Source: PBB1 sp043738425 (GTDB taxonomy: Bacteria > Pseudomonadota > Gammaproteobacteria > Burkholderiales > Burkholderiaceae_C). Taken from it: 28,804 nt of DNA. Within the stretch, counting starts at the first letter, position 1. Each line of letters begins with the position of its first letter. The translations under genes and the position numbers were made by a program. The notes beneath the pieces were generated by a model. It ran no database searches, was not told the DNA's origin, and saw only the letters and a list, made by a program, of their open reading frames with translations. The stretch spans positions 1 to 28,804 of the forward strand of contig JAYUGJ010000105.1 of NCBI GenBank assembly GCA_043738425.1, in the 5' to 3' direction. This document shows, piece after piece, positions 25,301-28,804 of this stretch.

Positions 25301-25535
25301 CGGCACGGTGTGGTGGGCGCTGCGTGCGGGCGGCTTGATGACCAGCTTGTTGGTGGTGTTGCCGACCTGGCGGCATGTCGATTTGCTGGCGGTGTTGCCC
25401 GACCGCGACGACGATGAAGACGATTGGGACCGTGACGGCGGACCGCATTCGACCACCAACGCAGACGAGTTCGATATCGATGAACACGCAGTGCAGCAGG
25501 TGCTGGAACCCACTGCCGACCGGAGTACCCCGTGA
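10398..25535 (+). CDS. Giant multidomain surface protein: LEPR motif, DUF4347, LamG, beta-helix and cadherin-like repeats, C-terminal membrane segment
   Basis: This 5,045-residue protein is a probable cell-surface adhesin. The start is GTG 10398, with GAGG at 10388-10391. There is no classical signal peptide; residues 17-31 read LQFEPLEPRILYSAD. Approximate domains follow. DUF4347: 74-247, with SHG His136 and YGC Cys179. LamG: 248-463. Calx-beta-like: 465-578. CSLREA-type beta-helix blocks (SLREAITAANN signature): 585-1175 and 1180-1915. A second LamG: 2035-2240. Cadherin-like or VNDAP-linked modules: 2265-3675. A third beta-helix: 3675-4098. Further cadherin-like and CSPG-like modules: to 4770. 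A Gly-rich run: 4772-4797. A Pro/Ala/Thr linker precedes a final domain with a hydrophobic segment (4969-4991) and an Asp-rich tail. No RTX nonapeptides were seen. The frame is intact over 15 kb, which argues for selection. The gene after it overlaps its stop. Confidence 0.9.
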   Translation: MTSPRKSTTNASARPKLQFEPLEPRILYSADAALLLAATGGDTVAEVRVVPPVAAAPASAAGQTATATATATQREIVFVDSRVPDATRVVDDLVRQRGAGRQLEVIMLHADEDGVAQIDRVLHSEHGLSAVHIISHGSAGRIQIGATTLDAAELRADRARIAEWGQALSDDGDLLLYGCDVAAGEGGRAFVQALADLTQADVAASTNATGARALGGNWQLEFSVGQVTTHLAPSAQLQRDWAGVLDITSGLVANWRFDHNANDFSGNNLGGVLTNGAAIDNAVISNKVGGGKLTMDGVNDYVELSAQAANFTGLTQGTITAWIKTSDTQGVIFALTDVADSSSYSVLGVQGGKLNFVVYENNVGLINVASIASINDNAWHHVAVTAGAAGNNLYIDGTLASVSRSVGSAANTEFFSAVTGVDFVGIGENVTNIGAGSFLAGLVDDVRVYNRALSGADITQLVGFVAPNISVSRTAGLLTTEAGGSASFEVVLTRAPIANVTIGISSSDTTEGTVSASSLIFTSANWGTAQTVTVTGVNDAFLDGFQGYTIVTGAAASGDGSYNGYNAADVQAANADDDITFGQITVDTANDVADGDTASLSALAANRGADGFVSLREAITAANNTANGSAADVINFNIIGGGVQTINLGAVALPIIDDAVFINGNSAVGFGGVPLVAIDGNNLAVDGLRLYAGSSGSTIRGLVINRFTQDGIDIANSSGNTVVGNWIGLTVAGNAAAGGVNGVNIFNGNNNLIGGTAAAERNVIAGNSYAGVWIGGSSTGNLVRGNYLGTTVTGTTGVASAGSGVAIFSANNTVGATAAGAGNVISGHAQYGVSMQTSTATGNSVAGNLIGLTAGGNALLGNGNDGVFIIDGASNNTVGGSTVAARNVIAGNSDGVQIGGVSGGANNNLVQGNYIGTDITGTLDFGNNDDGVDVDHAVDGNQIIGNLIAGSSSDGIDLGDALATTGTVVQGNLIGTAANGTSALGNAGHGILIGNGGTANGTRIGGTLAGQGNTIAFNALDGIYVAASTSVTVLGNQVFGNGGLAIDLGPDGVTANDAGDADTGPNNLQNFAVLTSARTDGAGQLIVAGSLNSSASSYYRIELYANTTQDASGYGEGSRYLGFANLSTNAAGNAVISATLGASVAVGEFISATATKTDAAFAVFTDTSEFARNVAAVSTVQAAIVVDTTADNIDGDTTSLSTLLANKGVDGFVSLREAITAANNTANGSGGADLINFNIAGGGVRTINIGAVALPSITNGVIIDGWSQPGFGSTPLIELNGNNAGTNLNGLTLAAGSSGSTVLGLTINRFTGHGIEITSSVNTTVAGNWIGLNNTGTAAAANARDGIYASASVGLRIGGGTAQERNLIAGNGEKGIEFDGVTNSTIAGNYIGTDVTGTLDVNGAVANVNQSGVLLVNNSNNNLIGGLTAGARNLISGNNHYGFEVQLGSQNNLLQGNYIGTTVTGQAALGNFEGGTAFWNAGTGNVFGGSAVGARNIISGNGGRGIYIGFASNGATVQGNYIGLAADGITALGNNQAGIRVDGNSTATLIGTNADGNNDAAERNVISANGTHGVLLWGDGGTTIAGNYIGTNAAGTAAVGNTLNGVAIYGGSTNNRVGGAAAGAGNVISGNLDDGIAIADAGTNSNQIQGNAIGLNAARTGLLGNGSTGIWVGSGASNNTIGGTVAGAGNLIGGSLYGAVEFNGVGTSGNALWGNTLGTDTTLTALFGNGTGVDVAAGASNNRIGGTLAGEGNVIANNRFEGVKIDGVATVGNPVLGNRIFGNGQLGIDLVGNGVTPNDGGTDADNGPNGLQNFPILTNAQLNAAGQLTITGVLNSKANQQYRIEFFSSPTTDGSGHGEGRTFLASLNVATDASGNAAFYTPLGLVVPAGSFISATATQSNAAFTVFTDTSEFSQNRMVLTPPTNSVPAAQSTAEDTDRMFSVANGNAITITDADAGGANNQVALSISNGTLTLATTAGLTFTAGDGINDGYTVMRGTAAAINNALDGLRFSPTLNFNGIATLTLATQDAVLLSLDIDTALVGRYAFDVAGSLGTDSGPAFNNGTAVGVTSVTDAQRGLVLGLGGAGYVQVNTMYGNPANVTLAAWVNLTVADTTGSDVISLGDNFVLRVDETARLVGVFKNSVSGTFTPTDYAVTLAGTGWHHVAYSFNDALNIATLYLDGVQVASTSTAASIAYNEGTATHIGRHGNGQTAFDFTGRIDDARIYNRALTAAEIATLAVDQLSYATDSVAITVTAVNDAAVVVTTSGAQTYTENAAPTAVDNALLVTDIDSTTLAAATVTISANYANGQDTLAFVNQNGITGSWNAATGTLSLSGTATPANYQTALRSVTFANNSDAPSTLSRTVSFTVDDGTAQSTPATRDINLTAVNDAPVLTTGGLLVTQNEDVFSDAGALVSVLSNPATDADSGALKGIAITAIDNSHGTWQYALDGSTWQAVGPVSATSARLLAGDATTRLRFVPNADWNGDVTANSFRAWDQTSGVAGGLGNASVNGGSTAFSIGQPSFIARVVGVNDAPVALAFTTNLAAVDEDTGNPPGASVASLFGSAFSDATDAVSGGSLADAFAGVAVVGNAAGTAQGAWQWFGGAGWTAVGTAVANGNALLLAPGTLLRFVPAADFNGTPGGLTVRLVDSSAGSVSAGASANVGAGGSTTRYSDAANIVLLGTSINPVNDAPTTTLVTLAPVAENSGARLITQAELLVNASDVDGPSLSATSLIIASGLGSVVDNGNGTWSYTPALNDDTEVVFNLVISDGSLTAAATATLDITPVNNAPTLYAAATFNDQFEDVLNDAGTLVSVFANLSNDADSGALKGIAVTQVDNTLGSWQYTLDGSSWLALGTVSNSSARLLPGDATARIRFVPNADFNGQTGTTLFRAWDRTSGAAGGLADVSVNGGASAFSVGVSGSTMQVLGVYDAPTALSNNTTLAAVAENTANPPGATIDTLFGATFSDAADEVVGGTGGTHAQAFAGVAITNNSANAATDGQWQWFNGTAWADVGVSVSSSSALTLTPTTLLRFVPNANFNGAPGGLTVRLIDSAYGPVTSGALVNVGVGGGTTQYSNVANQVVLATSITAVNDKPVVGTTSAVLVFTENDAATAVDSGLTVTDTDNTTLAGASVSIAVNFVVGEDSLVFTDQNGISGSWNAVGGVLTLSGTASVADYQTALRSVAYANPSNNPNVGSRAVSFVVNDGLSNSTPAGRNIAVTAVNDAPLSGPVTLAAIAENSGMRLITQAELLANASDVDGPGLSATSLTIASGLGSVVDNGNGTWNYTPAFNDATAVAFSYVVTDGSLTAAGNAAMDITPVNSAPVLTMPGAVALAYTENDAATVVSNTLTITDADSTSLVGATASVVFTYQTGQDVLAFTNQFGITGAWDAGTGVLTLSGTATIAQYQAALRSVTYLNSSDNPSAAPREVSFVVNDGVDGSAGLGLSVNLTAVNDAPMITSNGGAAVATVTVDEAQTGATTVTSTDVDGGTPGYSLVGGADQARFSIDAASGVLTFLVAPIFSAPTDANADNIYQVTVQASDGNGGVDTQAIDVRVTPVGGNTAPVITSNGGGATAAISLNENLTAVTTVVATDADLPAQTLTYAITGGTDAARFAINANTGALTFVVAPDYEAPTDANGDNIYNLVITVSDGALTDNQMIDVTVADVSNALVVTTTADTNDTGLGNSFTAEQLNASRGADGLVSLREAIIAANTTAGANSIGFNIAAPLVGGAHTIVLAGALPTITYTVVINGRTDPDALTGPVVVLDGSAAGAGVSGLVLNAGSSGSTLRGLVINGFSAHGIAIQAGSSGNLIAGNYLGTDVTGTLARANGTNGVSPAIEVNSNNNLIGGSAAADRNLVSGNQSTGIWINGSANTVSGNTIGTDVTGTAALGNVFAGVGFALSAGGNLIGGTAAGSGNLIAHTSGGAGVMVYSATATGNAMLGNTLVGNTGLGIDLLESATLGVTANDLGDADSGANDLQNFPVLSSAVVSGGNTTISGSLNSTANTNLRIEFFSILGGTTNASGHGEAQAFIGFVDVLTDAAGNASFSKVLNGVALPLTDSVTATATVHVGATFGSTSEFALNVAVTTPAANAPVNTVPGAQAALQDTALAIAGVSVADADGDLATAQLTVLNGRVTVNLAGGASINGGSNGSAMFTLAGTQAQINAALATLSYLGNTGYTGSDTLTVRSTDALGGTDSDAVNITLSSAANSAPVITSNGAGAAASVNVLTGTSAVTTVTSTDVDVADTATYSISGGADSLRFAINASTGALSFITAPDVLLPLDAGGNNVYDVAVQVADGAGGIDTQALAVTVTAVVTNAPAVLAVNAGTTVAANSSGNLIGASELRTTDADNTTAQLVYTVTAATANGVLRQGALVLAVGSTFTQADIDAGRLRYDQTAAAASADSFSFSVDDGSGNPSVGTFAIAITPLAQTAPVFAGGATARLVVAENTTAVTTVRAADPTAPNAAMTYRIAGGADAARFVIDAASGALRFAVAADFEAPADASRANRYEVIVEARAAGGGPAAQQSIAVSVTDVNEQPSGRSGTVTTDEDTPRNFSAADFGFTDADAGDRLGSVRIDAIGGAGALTIDGAAIAPGQRLAAADVARLVFTPRTDANGAAYATLAFTVADAGGLSAAESNQLQIDVTAVNDRPLLTAAQLTVEAGYFVSVGAAQFGAADIDTPLADVWFVVSEVRAGRFELAGQSGVAVTQFSQADLSAGRVRFVSLSYQNRPSFRVAAYDGKAFSDVQDAAVVVTPSALIDGGGGDTGPRGGGGGGGGGKDVPVRSAEPVASGTPPATASATPAATPAAAGGSVPALDAGTAGDGLGKPTTSAVGGSLTNLSPMRTSATPTTLASEAVSSPWRRVYAAESRPQPARTNAPVAVPNAFGDAVDGFASAWHTTRAWLQFGVDQLAVRVELHADAANDYGTVQYPDAAPQTNELLGAPAVRITSTVLGAGTVWWALRAGGLMTSLLVVLPTWRHVDLLAVLPDRDDDEDDWDRDGGPHSTTNADEFDIDEHAVQQVLEPTADRSTP
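10617..11137 (+). other. DUF4347 domain of the giant protein with His/Cys pair
   Basis: Residues 74-247 match the DUF4347 pattern found near the N-terminus of very large surface proteins: EIVFVDSRVPD, HADEDGVAQI, VHIISHGSAG, LLLYGCDVAAGEGG and ending at DWAGVLD. The spacing of His136 in SHG and Cys179 in GCD resembles the His-Cys dyad of clan CD peptidases (caspase and gingipain type). Peptidase activity is inference only. Confidence 0.75.
12480..13535 (+). repeat. Beta-helix repeat block 1 inside the giant gene
   Basis: Degenerate in-frame repeats alternate NLIGG/NTVGG-type turns with GN(Y/W/L)(I/L)G(T/L) turns, for example GNWIGLTVAGN, GNYLGTTVTG, GNLIGLTAGGN and GNYIGTDITG. This is the sequence rhythm of a right-handed parallel beta-helix. 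The block is introduced by a SLREAITAANN segment at about 12236-12275. Confidence 0.75.
14280..15770 (+). repeat. Beta-helix repeat block 2 inside the giant gene
   Basis: The longest of the three blocks has the same GN-(Y/W)-IG-(T/L) and (I/V)GG rhythm, with at least seven GNxxG turns (GNWIGLNNTG, GNYIGTDVTG, GNYIGTTVTG, GNYIGLAADG, GNYIGTNAAG, GNAIGLNAAR, GNTLGTDTT). It is preceded by a second SLREAITAANN copy and closed by the same C-cap type domain (FISATATQSNAAFTVFTDTSEF) as block 1, showing that the whole unit was duplicated. Confidence 0.75.
18494..18670 (+). repeat. 177-bp near-identical duplication, copy 1
   Basis: This segment aligns without gaps to 20102-20278 (offset 1,608) with 15 mismatches by hand count. 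It covers the D module of the giant protein. The nucleotide similarity, including third positions, is much higher than between other modules of the gene. Confidence 0.85.
20102..20278 (+). repeat. 177-bp near-identical duplication, copy 2
   Basis: This is the partner of 18494-18670. The best-conserved part runs from CACGCAGGCCGAACTGCTGG to the stretch encoding GLGSVVDNGNGTW, which is identical over 33 bases around GGCCTGGGCAGTGTGGTCGA. Confidence 0.85.
21760..22290 (+). repeat. Beta-helix repeat block 3 inside the giant gene
   Basis: A shorter and more diverged block with the same turns (GNYLGTDVTG, NNLIGGSAAADRN, GNTIGTDVTG, GNLIGGTAAGSGN). It is introduced by SLREAIIAANT near 21527 and followed by a C-cap type domain ending in FGSTSEFALNV. 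It lies about 5.5 kb downstream of block 2, after the cadherin-like modules. Confidence 0.7.
25302..25535 (+). other. C-terminal membrane segment and acidic tail of the giant protein
   Basis: Residues about 4969-4991 (GTVWWALRAGGLMTSLLVVL) form a hydrophobic stretch long enough to span a membrane. It is followed by PTWRHVDLLAVLP and a tail rich in Asp/Glu (DRDDDEDDWDRDGG). This would leave the protein membrane-anchored, or act as a retention signal, unlike freely secreted adhesins. Confidence 0.55.
25522..25534 (+). promoter_or_regulatory. Ribosome site and GTG start inside the end of the giant gene
   Basis: GGAG at 25522-25525 lies 6 bases before GTG 25532, and this GTG overlaps the giant gene's stop in GTGA. 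This decides the start of the cyclase gene and implies translational coupling. Confidence 0.8.
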
Positions 25536-27166
25536 AGCCCGACCACGTATTTCGACTGAAACCGCTGGGCCCGATTGTTCGCATCAGCTTCGGCCTGATC
25601 GCATTGCTGGTCAGCTTGCTGCTGCTGGCCGACCTGTTCATCAATGTGGCACCGGGTCGCGACGACGAAACCCAGCGCATCCGCAAACGCGTGGCGGAAA
25701 ACCTGGCGATGCAAATCGTCGCGTTGGTGGAAGTCGACGACATGGCGCTGCTCGGAAAAACCGTGCAGCGGGTGCTGGCGCGCGACGCCGACATTCGCAG
25801 CATCACTGTGCGCCGCAGCGACGGCTCGACGTTGCTGCAGCGCGGCGACGCAGGCGATGGGCCACGCGCTGTGGTGGCAACTGAAGTGGCCGCTGAAGTG
25901 AAGGCAAATGGGCTAGGCCACGACGGCGGGCCACGGCCGGTGGGCTACGTCACCACCGCCCGCGGTGCGGCGTCGACGCTCGACCACCTGCGCGTGCCGA
26001 TCACCGCCGGCCGCGACACCTGGGGCGACATCGACCTGCGTTTTGCAGCCGCCCCACCCACGACCTGGCGCACCTGGATCACGCAACCCGGCGTGCAAAT
26101 GCTCGCGCTGTTTGCCATCGGCGGCTTCGGGTTGGTCTATGCCTACCTGCGCCGCGCGATGCAGTACCTGAACCCGTCGGCCAGCGTGCCGGCACGCGTG
26201 CGCACCGCGTTTGACTCGTTTGCCGAAGGCCTCTTGATCCTCGACAAAGAGTCACGCATCGTGTTGGCCAACCGCGCGTTTCGCAAACTGCACCCGCAGG
26301 CCGACGGCGAACTGAACGGCCGCAAGCTGACCTCACTCGATTGGTTGACTGCCGTCGACCCGGCGTCCGACAACCCGCTGCTGGCGTGGCAACACACCGT
26401 GAAGTCGACCGCCCCGATTGCCGATCAGCCGCTGTCGTTGGTGCAGCCCGCGGGGGCTGCGACCCAGCTGCTGGTCAGCAGCTCGCCCATCACCGACGAC
26501 AAAGGCCGCCAGCGCGGCTGCCTCATCACCTTCGATGACGTGACCGCGGTGCACCGCGCCAACACCGAATTGCGTGCGACGCTGGCCGAGCTGGAACGTT
26601 CGCGCCAACGCATCGATGAACAAAACAACGAGCTGCGCAACCTGGCCGCACGCGACCCGCTGACCGGCTGCCTGAACCGCCGCGCGTTCTTCGATGTCGC
26701 GGTCGACTTGTTCAAAACCGCGCGTAGCCAGCAGATCGCGATGTGCTGTGTGATGGTCGACATCGACCACTTCAAGCAATTCAACGACCGCTACGGACAC
26801 ACGGTGGGCGACCAGGTGATTCAGGTGGTGTCACGCGCGCTGTCGGCCGGGCTGCGCCAAGCCGATGTGCTGTGCCGCTACGGCGGCGAAGAGTTCTGCA
26901 TCGTGCTGCCGGGTGCCACGCCGCAGGTCGCGCTGGAAGTCGCCGAGCGGCTGCGCATCGACATAGAAACCAACGCCAGCGCCGGCGTGCGCGACACCGA
27001 CGTGATGCCGATCACCGCCAGCTTCGGCCTGGCCACCTTGTCACTCGGTGCCTACACGCTCGAAGGCTTGATCGACCAGGCCGACCAGGCGCTGTACCAA
27101 TCCAAACAATCCGGCCGCAACCGCGTCACCGCATGGAGCCATTTGCGGGTGGTGGAAACCGTGTGA
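25532..27166 (+). CDS. Membrane-bound diguanylate cyclase (periplasmic sensor, PAS, GGDEF)
   Basis: This 544-residue enzyme should make cyclic di-GMP from two GTP at the inner membrane. A transmembrane helix at about 15-38 (RISFGLIALLVSLLLLADLFI) and a second at about 188-205 (MLALFAIGGFGLVYAYL) frame a periplasmic sensor region of about 150 residues. A PAS domain follows (about 222-335, GLLILDKESRIVLANRAF), then a coiled coil (ELRATLAELERSRQRIDEQN) and a GGDEF domain. The active site is GGEEF (451-455) and the RxxD inhibitory site RQAD (442-445) is correctly placed five residues upstream, so it should be active and feedback-controlled. It is probably translated by coupling from the giant gene. 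The job is inferred to be linking c-di-GMP production to adhesin synthesis. Confidence 0.92.
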   Translation: MKPDHVFRLKPLGPIVRISFGLIALLVSLLLLADLFINVAPGRDDETQRIRKRVAENLAMQIVALVEVDDMALLGKTVQRVLARDADIRSITVRRSDGSTLLQRGDAGDGPRAVVATEVAAEVKANGLGHDGGPRPVGYVTTARGAASTLDHLRVPITAGRDTWGDIDLRFAAAPPTTWRTWITQPGVQMLALFAIGGFGLVYAYLRRAMQYLNPSASVPARVRTAFDSFAEGLLILDKESRIVLANRAFRKLHPQADGELNGRKLTSLDWLTAVDPASDNPLLAWQHTVKSTAPIADQPLSLVQPAGAATQLLVSSSPITDDKGRQRGCLITFDDVTAVHRANTELRATLAELERSRQRIDEQNNELRNLAARDPLTGCLNRRAFFDVAVDLFKTARSQQIAMCCVMVDIDHFKQFNDRYGHTVGDQVIQVVSRALSAGLRQADVLCRYGGEEFCIVLPGATPQVALEVAERLRIDIETNASAGVRDTDVMPITASFGLATLSLGAYTLEGLIDQADQALYQSKQSGRNRVTAWSHLRVVETV

Positions 27167-27182
27167 TTCGAGCGGCGTGAGT

Positions 27183-27199
27183 CGCCGTGCCGCACGGCG
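27183..27199 (+). terminator. Hairpin 17 bases after the cyclase stop
   Basis: CGCCGTG (27183-27189) and CACGGCG (27193-27199) form a perfect 7-bp stem with a 3-base loop just after the last gene of the plus-strand run. No T tract follows, so it may be a stability hairpin or a weak terminator. Confidence 0.3.
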
Positions 27200-27313
27200 C
27201 AACGAGGGGTGCTGAGCGATTCGCGCTGTCATCGCGCTGACGGGTGTGGGCAAATCGTGCGGTGTGCAGATGGCGTCGTTTTCTACTTCTACGAACGGCC
27301 TGGCGATGGTGGT

Positions 27314-27348
27314 TCTTGCCTCTTGCCTCTCGCCTCTCGCCTCTTGCG
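27314..27348. repeat. Five tandem 7-bp repeats (TCTYGCC)
   Basis: Five consecutive heptamers, TCTTGCC, TCTTGCC, TCTCGCC, TCTCGCC and TCTTGCG, lie in the 215-base gap between the cyclase and the end of the methyltransferase gene. Apart from this and the hairpin at 27183 I see nothing in that gap. Confidence 0.85.
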
Positions 27349-27381
27349 TCCCGATGCGCGCCGCGGCGCACTGCGCGACCA

Positions 27382-28804
27382 TCAACCCACGTTCACCGGC
27401 ACCAGCGTCATCGTGTCGCTGCCGAAGATATCGATCACCTTCACCGCCACCTGGTAGCGGCCGGGCTGCGCATAGGTGTGCGGCGCGCTCAGCAGTTCGA
27501 GCTGGCGGTCTTGCCGGGTGCGAAAACTCTGCCATTCGTTCTCGAACACATAGCCGCCCGTCCACCACTCTTCCCATTCGGTCAGCTCGCCTTGCGTCGG
27601 TGCGACCAGGCTGCCTTGCGTGGCCAAACTTTTCGGGCGCTTGATGATTTCCTTGCGCGAGCTGTAGTCGAAGTCCACTGCCCAGTAATCGACTCAATCG
27701 GTCCAGGTGGTGGTGAGCCGGTCGCGGCTGATAACACCCGCCTTGCCCTTGCTCACCTTGTAGAGCTGCCCGCCGTCGCACACCACCTGGCTCTTGCCTT
27801 CGCGCAGGCTGGCGATCACCGCCTCCATCGCGCCTTGCGTGTAGTACACCGAGAAATCGCTCAGCGCGATCTGCAGCGTGTGCTTGTCTTTCCTGTCGTA
27901 GCGCGGCGTGGCCTCGATGAACGCGATGTCGTGGAACACCACCTGCCCGCGCTCGACCGCGCGCTTGTCGAACACCTCGGGCGGAATCTGCTTTGGTGCC
28001 AGCTCGATGCCCTTGCTGCGCGCTTCTTCCGGCACCGCCGGGAACAGCCCCATCTCGAACTCGAAGGCCAGCAAGTCCACGCGCGACGCGCCGCGCTTGC
28101 GGCATTCGACGATCACCTCTTCCACGAACAGCCGCCCCACGGGCAGGTTGATCGGGCCGATGACGACGAGGCGGCCGTTGTGCTGCCCGTGGAAGAAGCT
28201 GCCTGCAGCCTCGGGCAATGCCTGCGCCTTGTAGGCGCGCAGGATCACTTCACGGAACTCGCGTTCCTTCTGCGCCAGCGCCGCTTCCTTCTGCACGGCA
28301 TTCAGCCGCCCGCCCACGTTCAGGTAGGCCTGTTGCTCGTAGCGGCCGAGGTTCAGCACCTCGAAGGCGCGGAACGGTTGGCCGTCTTTTTGCAACGCCC
28401 GCTGCACGCCGATCAACCGCTTGCGCGTGGTGTGAATGCCGAACTTGCCCAGGTCGGTGGCAATCCATTTGCGGCCGAGCTTTTCGGCGACGGCGGCGGT
28501 GGTTCCGCTGCCGACGAAGAAGTCGGCGACGAGGTCGCCTTCGTTAGTACTGACCTTGATGATCCGGTCGAGAAGCGCCTCCGGCTTCTGCGTCGGATAC
28601 CCAACCTTCTCCTTGTTCGCCGGGCCAGTCGGCACCTTGATGTCGGTCCACCAATCGGTGATCGGCGTACCACGATAGACATCGACCATTACACCCTTGT
28701 GAATGCTTTGCATCCGTTTCGCCGTCAGCTCGTTATACGGTCGGAACTGCGTATTGAAGGTGTGCGACGTTCCCTTTCTGTACTTGAAGATCGTGTCGTG
28801 CTTT
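27382..28804 (-). pseudogene. DNA methyltransferase (beta-type N4/N6, type III Mod-like) interrupted by an in-frame TGA; 5' end outside window
   Basis: The gene encodes an S-adenosylmethionine-dependent DNA methyltransferase, probably of a restriction-modification system. The window starts inside it. Visible are TQKPEALLDRII and motif I ADFFVGSGTTAAVAEKLGRK; the catalytic DPPY motif should lie beyond the right edge. The frame runs to TGA 27694-27696, then continues in the same frame for 104 codons (VDYWAVDFDYSSRK ... SDTMTLVPVNVG) to TGA 27382-27384. The tail has a PKD-like PHTYAQPGRYQVAVKVIDIF. The sequence TTTWTD-stop-VDYWAV suggests a Trp (TGG) turned into TGA. The product would lose about 104 C-terminal residues but keep the SAM-binding core. 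It could be a true nonsense mutation or a sequencing error. A short independent product could start at GTG 27678. Confidence 0.82.

Noticed and set aside
10398..25535. RTX adhesin secreted by a type I system
   Set aside because: No GGxGxDxxx nonapeptide repeats were seen, no ABC transporter gene is present, and the C-terminus has a membrane segment in place of a type I signal.

Overview
The window is GC-rich, densely coded bacterial DNA. Codon use, the REP-like palindromes and the gene families look proteobacterial, most likely a betaproteobacterium of the Burkholderiales type. The taxonomic placement is inference, because no rRNA or other strong marker is present.

Layout. Positions 1-450 hold the 3' part of dnaQ (DNA polymerase III epsilon), followed by a complete tRNA-Val(CAC) at 508-582. 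On the minus strand, 639-2567 encodes a receiver-GGDEF-EAL protein. A 369-base divergent intergenic region with operator-like palindromes separates it from a co-directional plus-strand run covering 2937-27166. That run has six genes: (1) a GAF-TM-HlyD adaptor, (2) a PqqD-like/M50 metalloprotease/HlyD fusion, (3) a short SecA-like ATPase, (4) a periplasmic RND/HlyD-type adaptor with a signal peptide, bracketed by REP-like palindromes, (5) a giant 5,045-residue surface-type protein and (6) a membrane PAS-GGDEF diguanylate cyclase whose GTG start overlaps the giant gene's stop. The giant protein carries, in order, a LEPR motif, a DUF4347 domain, LamG domains, three beta-helix blocks, many cadherin-like modules and a C-terminal membrane segment with an acidic tail. 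At the right edge, on the minus strand, is a DNA methyltransferase gene. It runs off the window and is interrupted by one in-frame TGA where a Trp codon is expected.

How the genes may work together. The giant protein has no recognisable Sec signal peptide; its N-terminus carries a LEPR-type motif instead. Upstream in the same orientation are an ATPase motor, a protein with a possible leader-binding (PqqD-like) domain fused to an intramembrane protease and an adaptor, and two further adaptors. No ABC transporter, TolC or SecY is visible. The most interesting reading is a dedicated and poorly described export and anchoring system for a giant adhesin. c-di-GMP enzymes flank it on both sides and one is translationally coupled to the adhesin. 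This functional assembly is inference from gene order and domain content.
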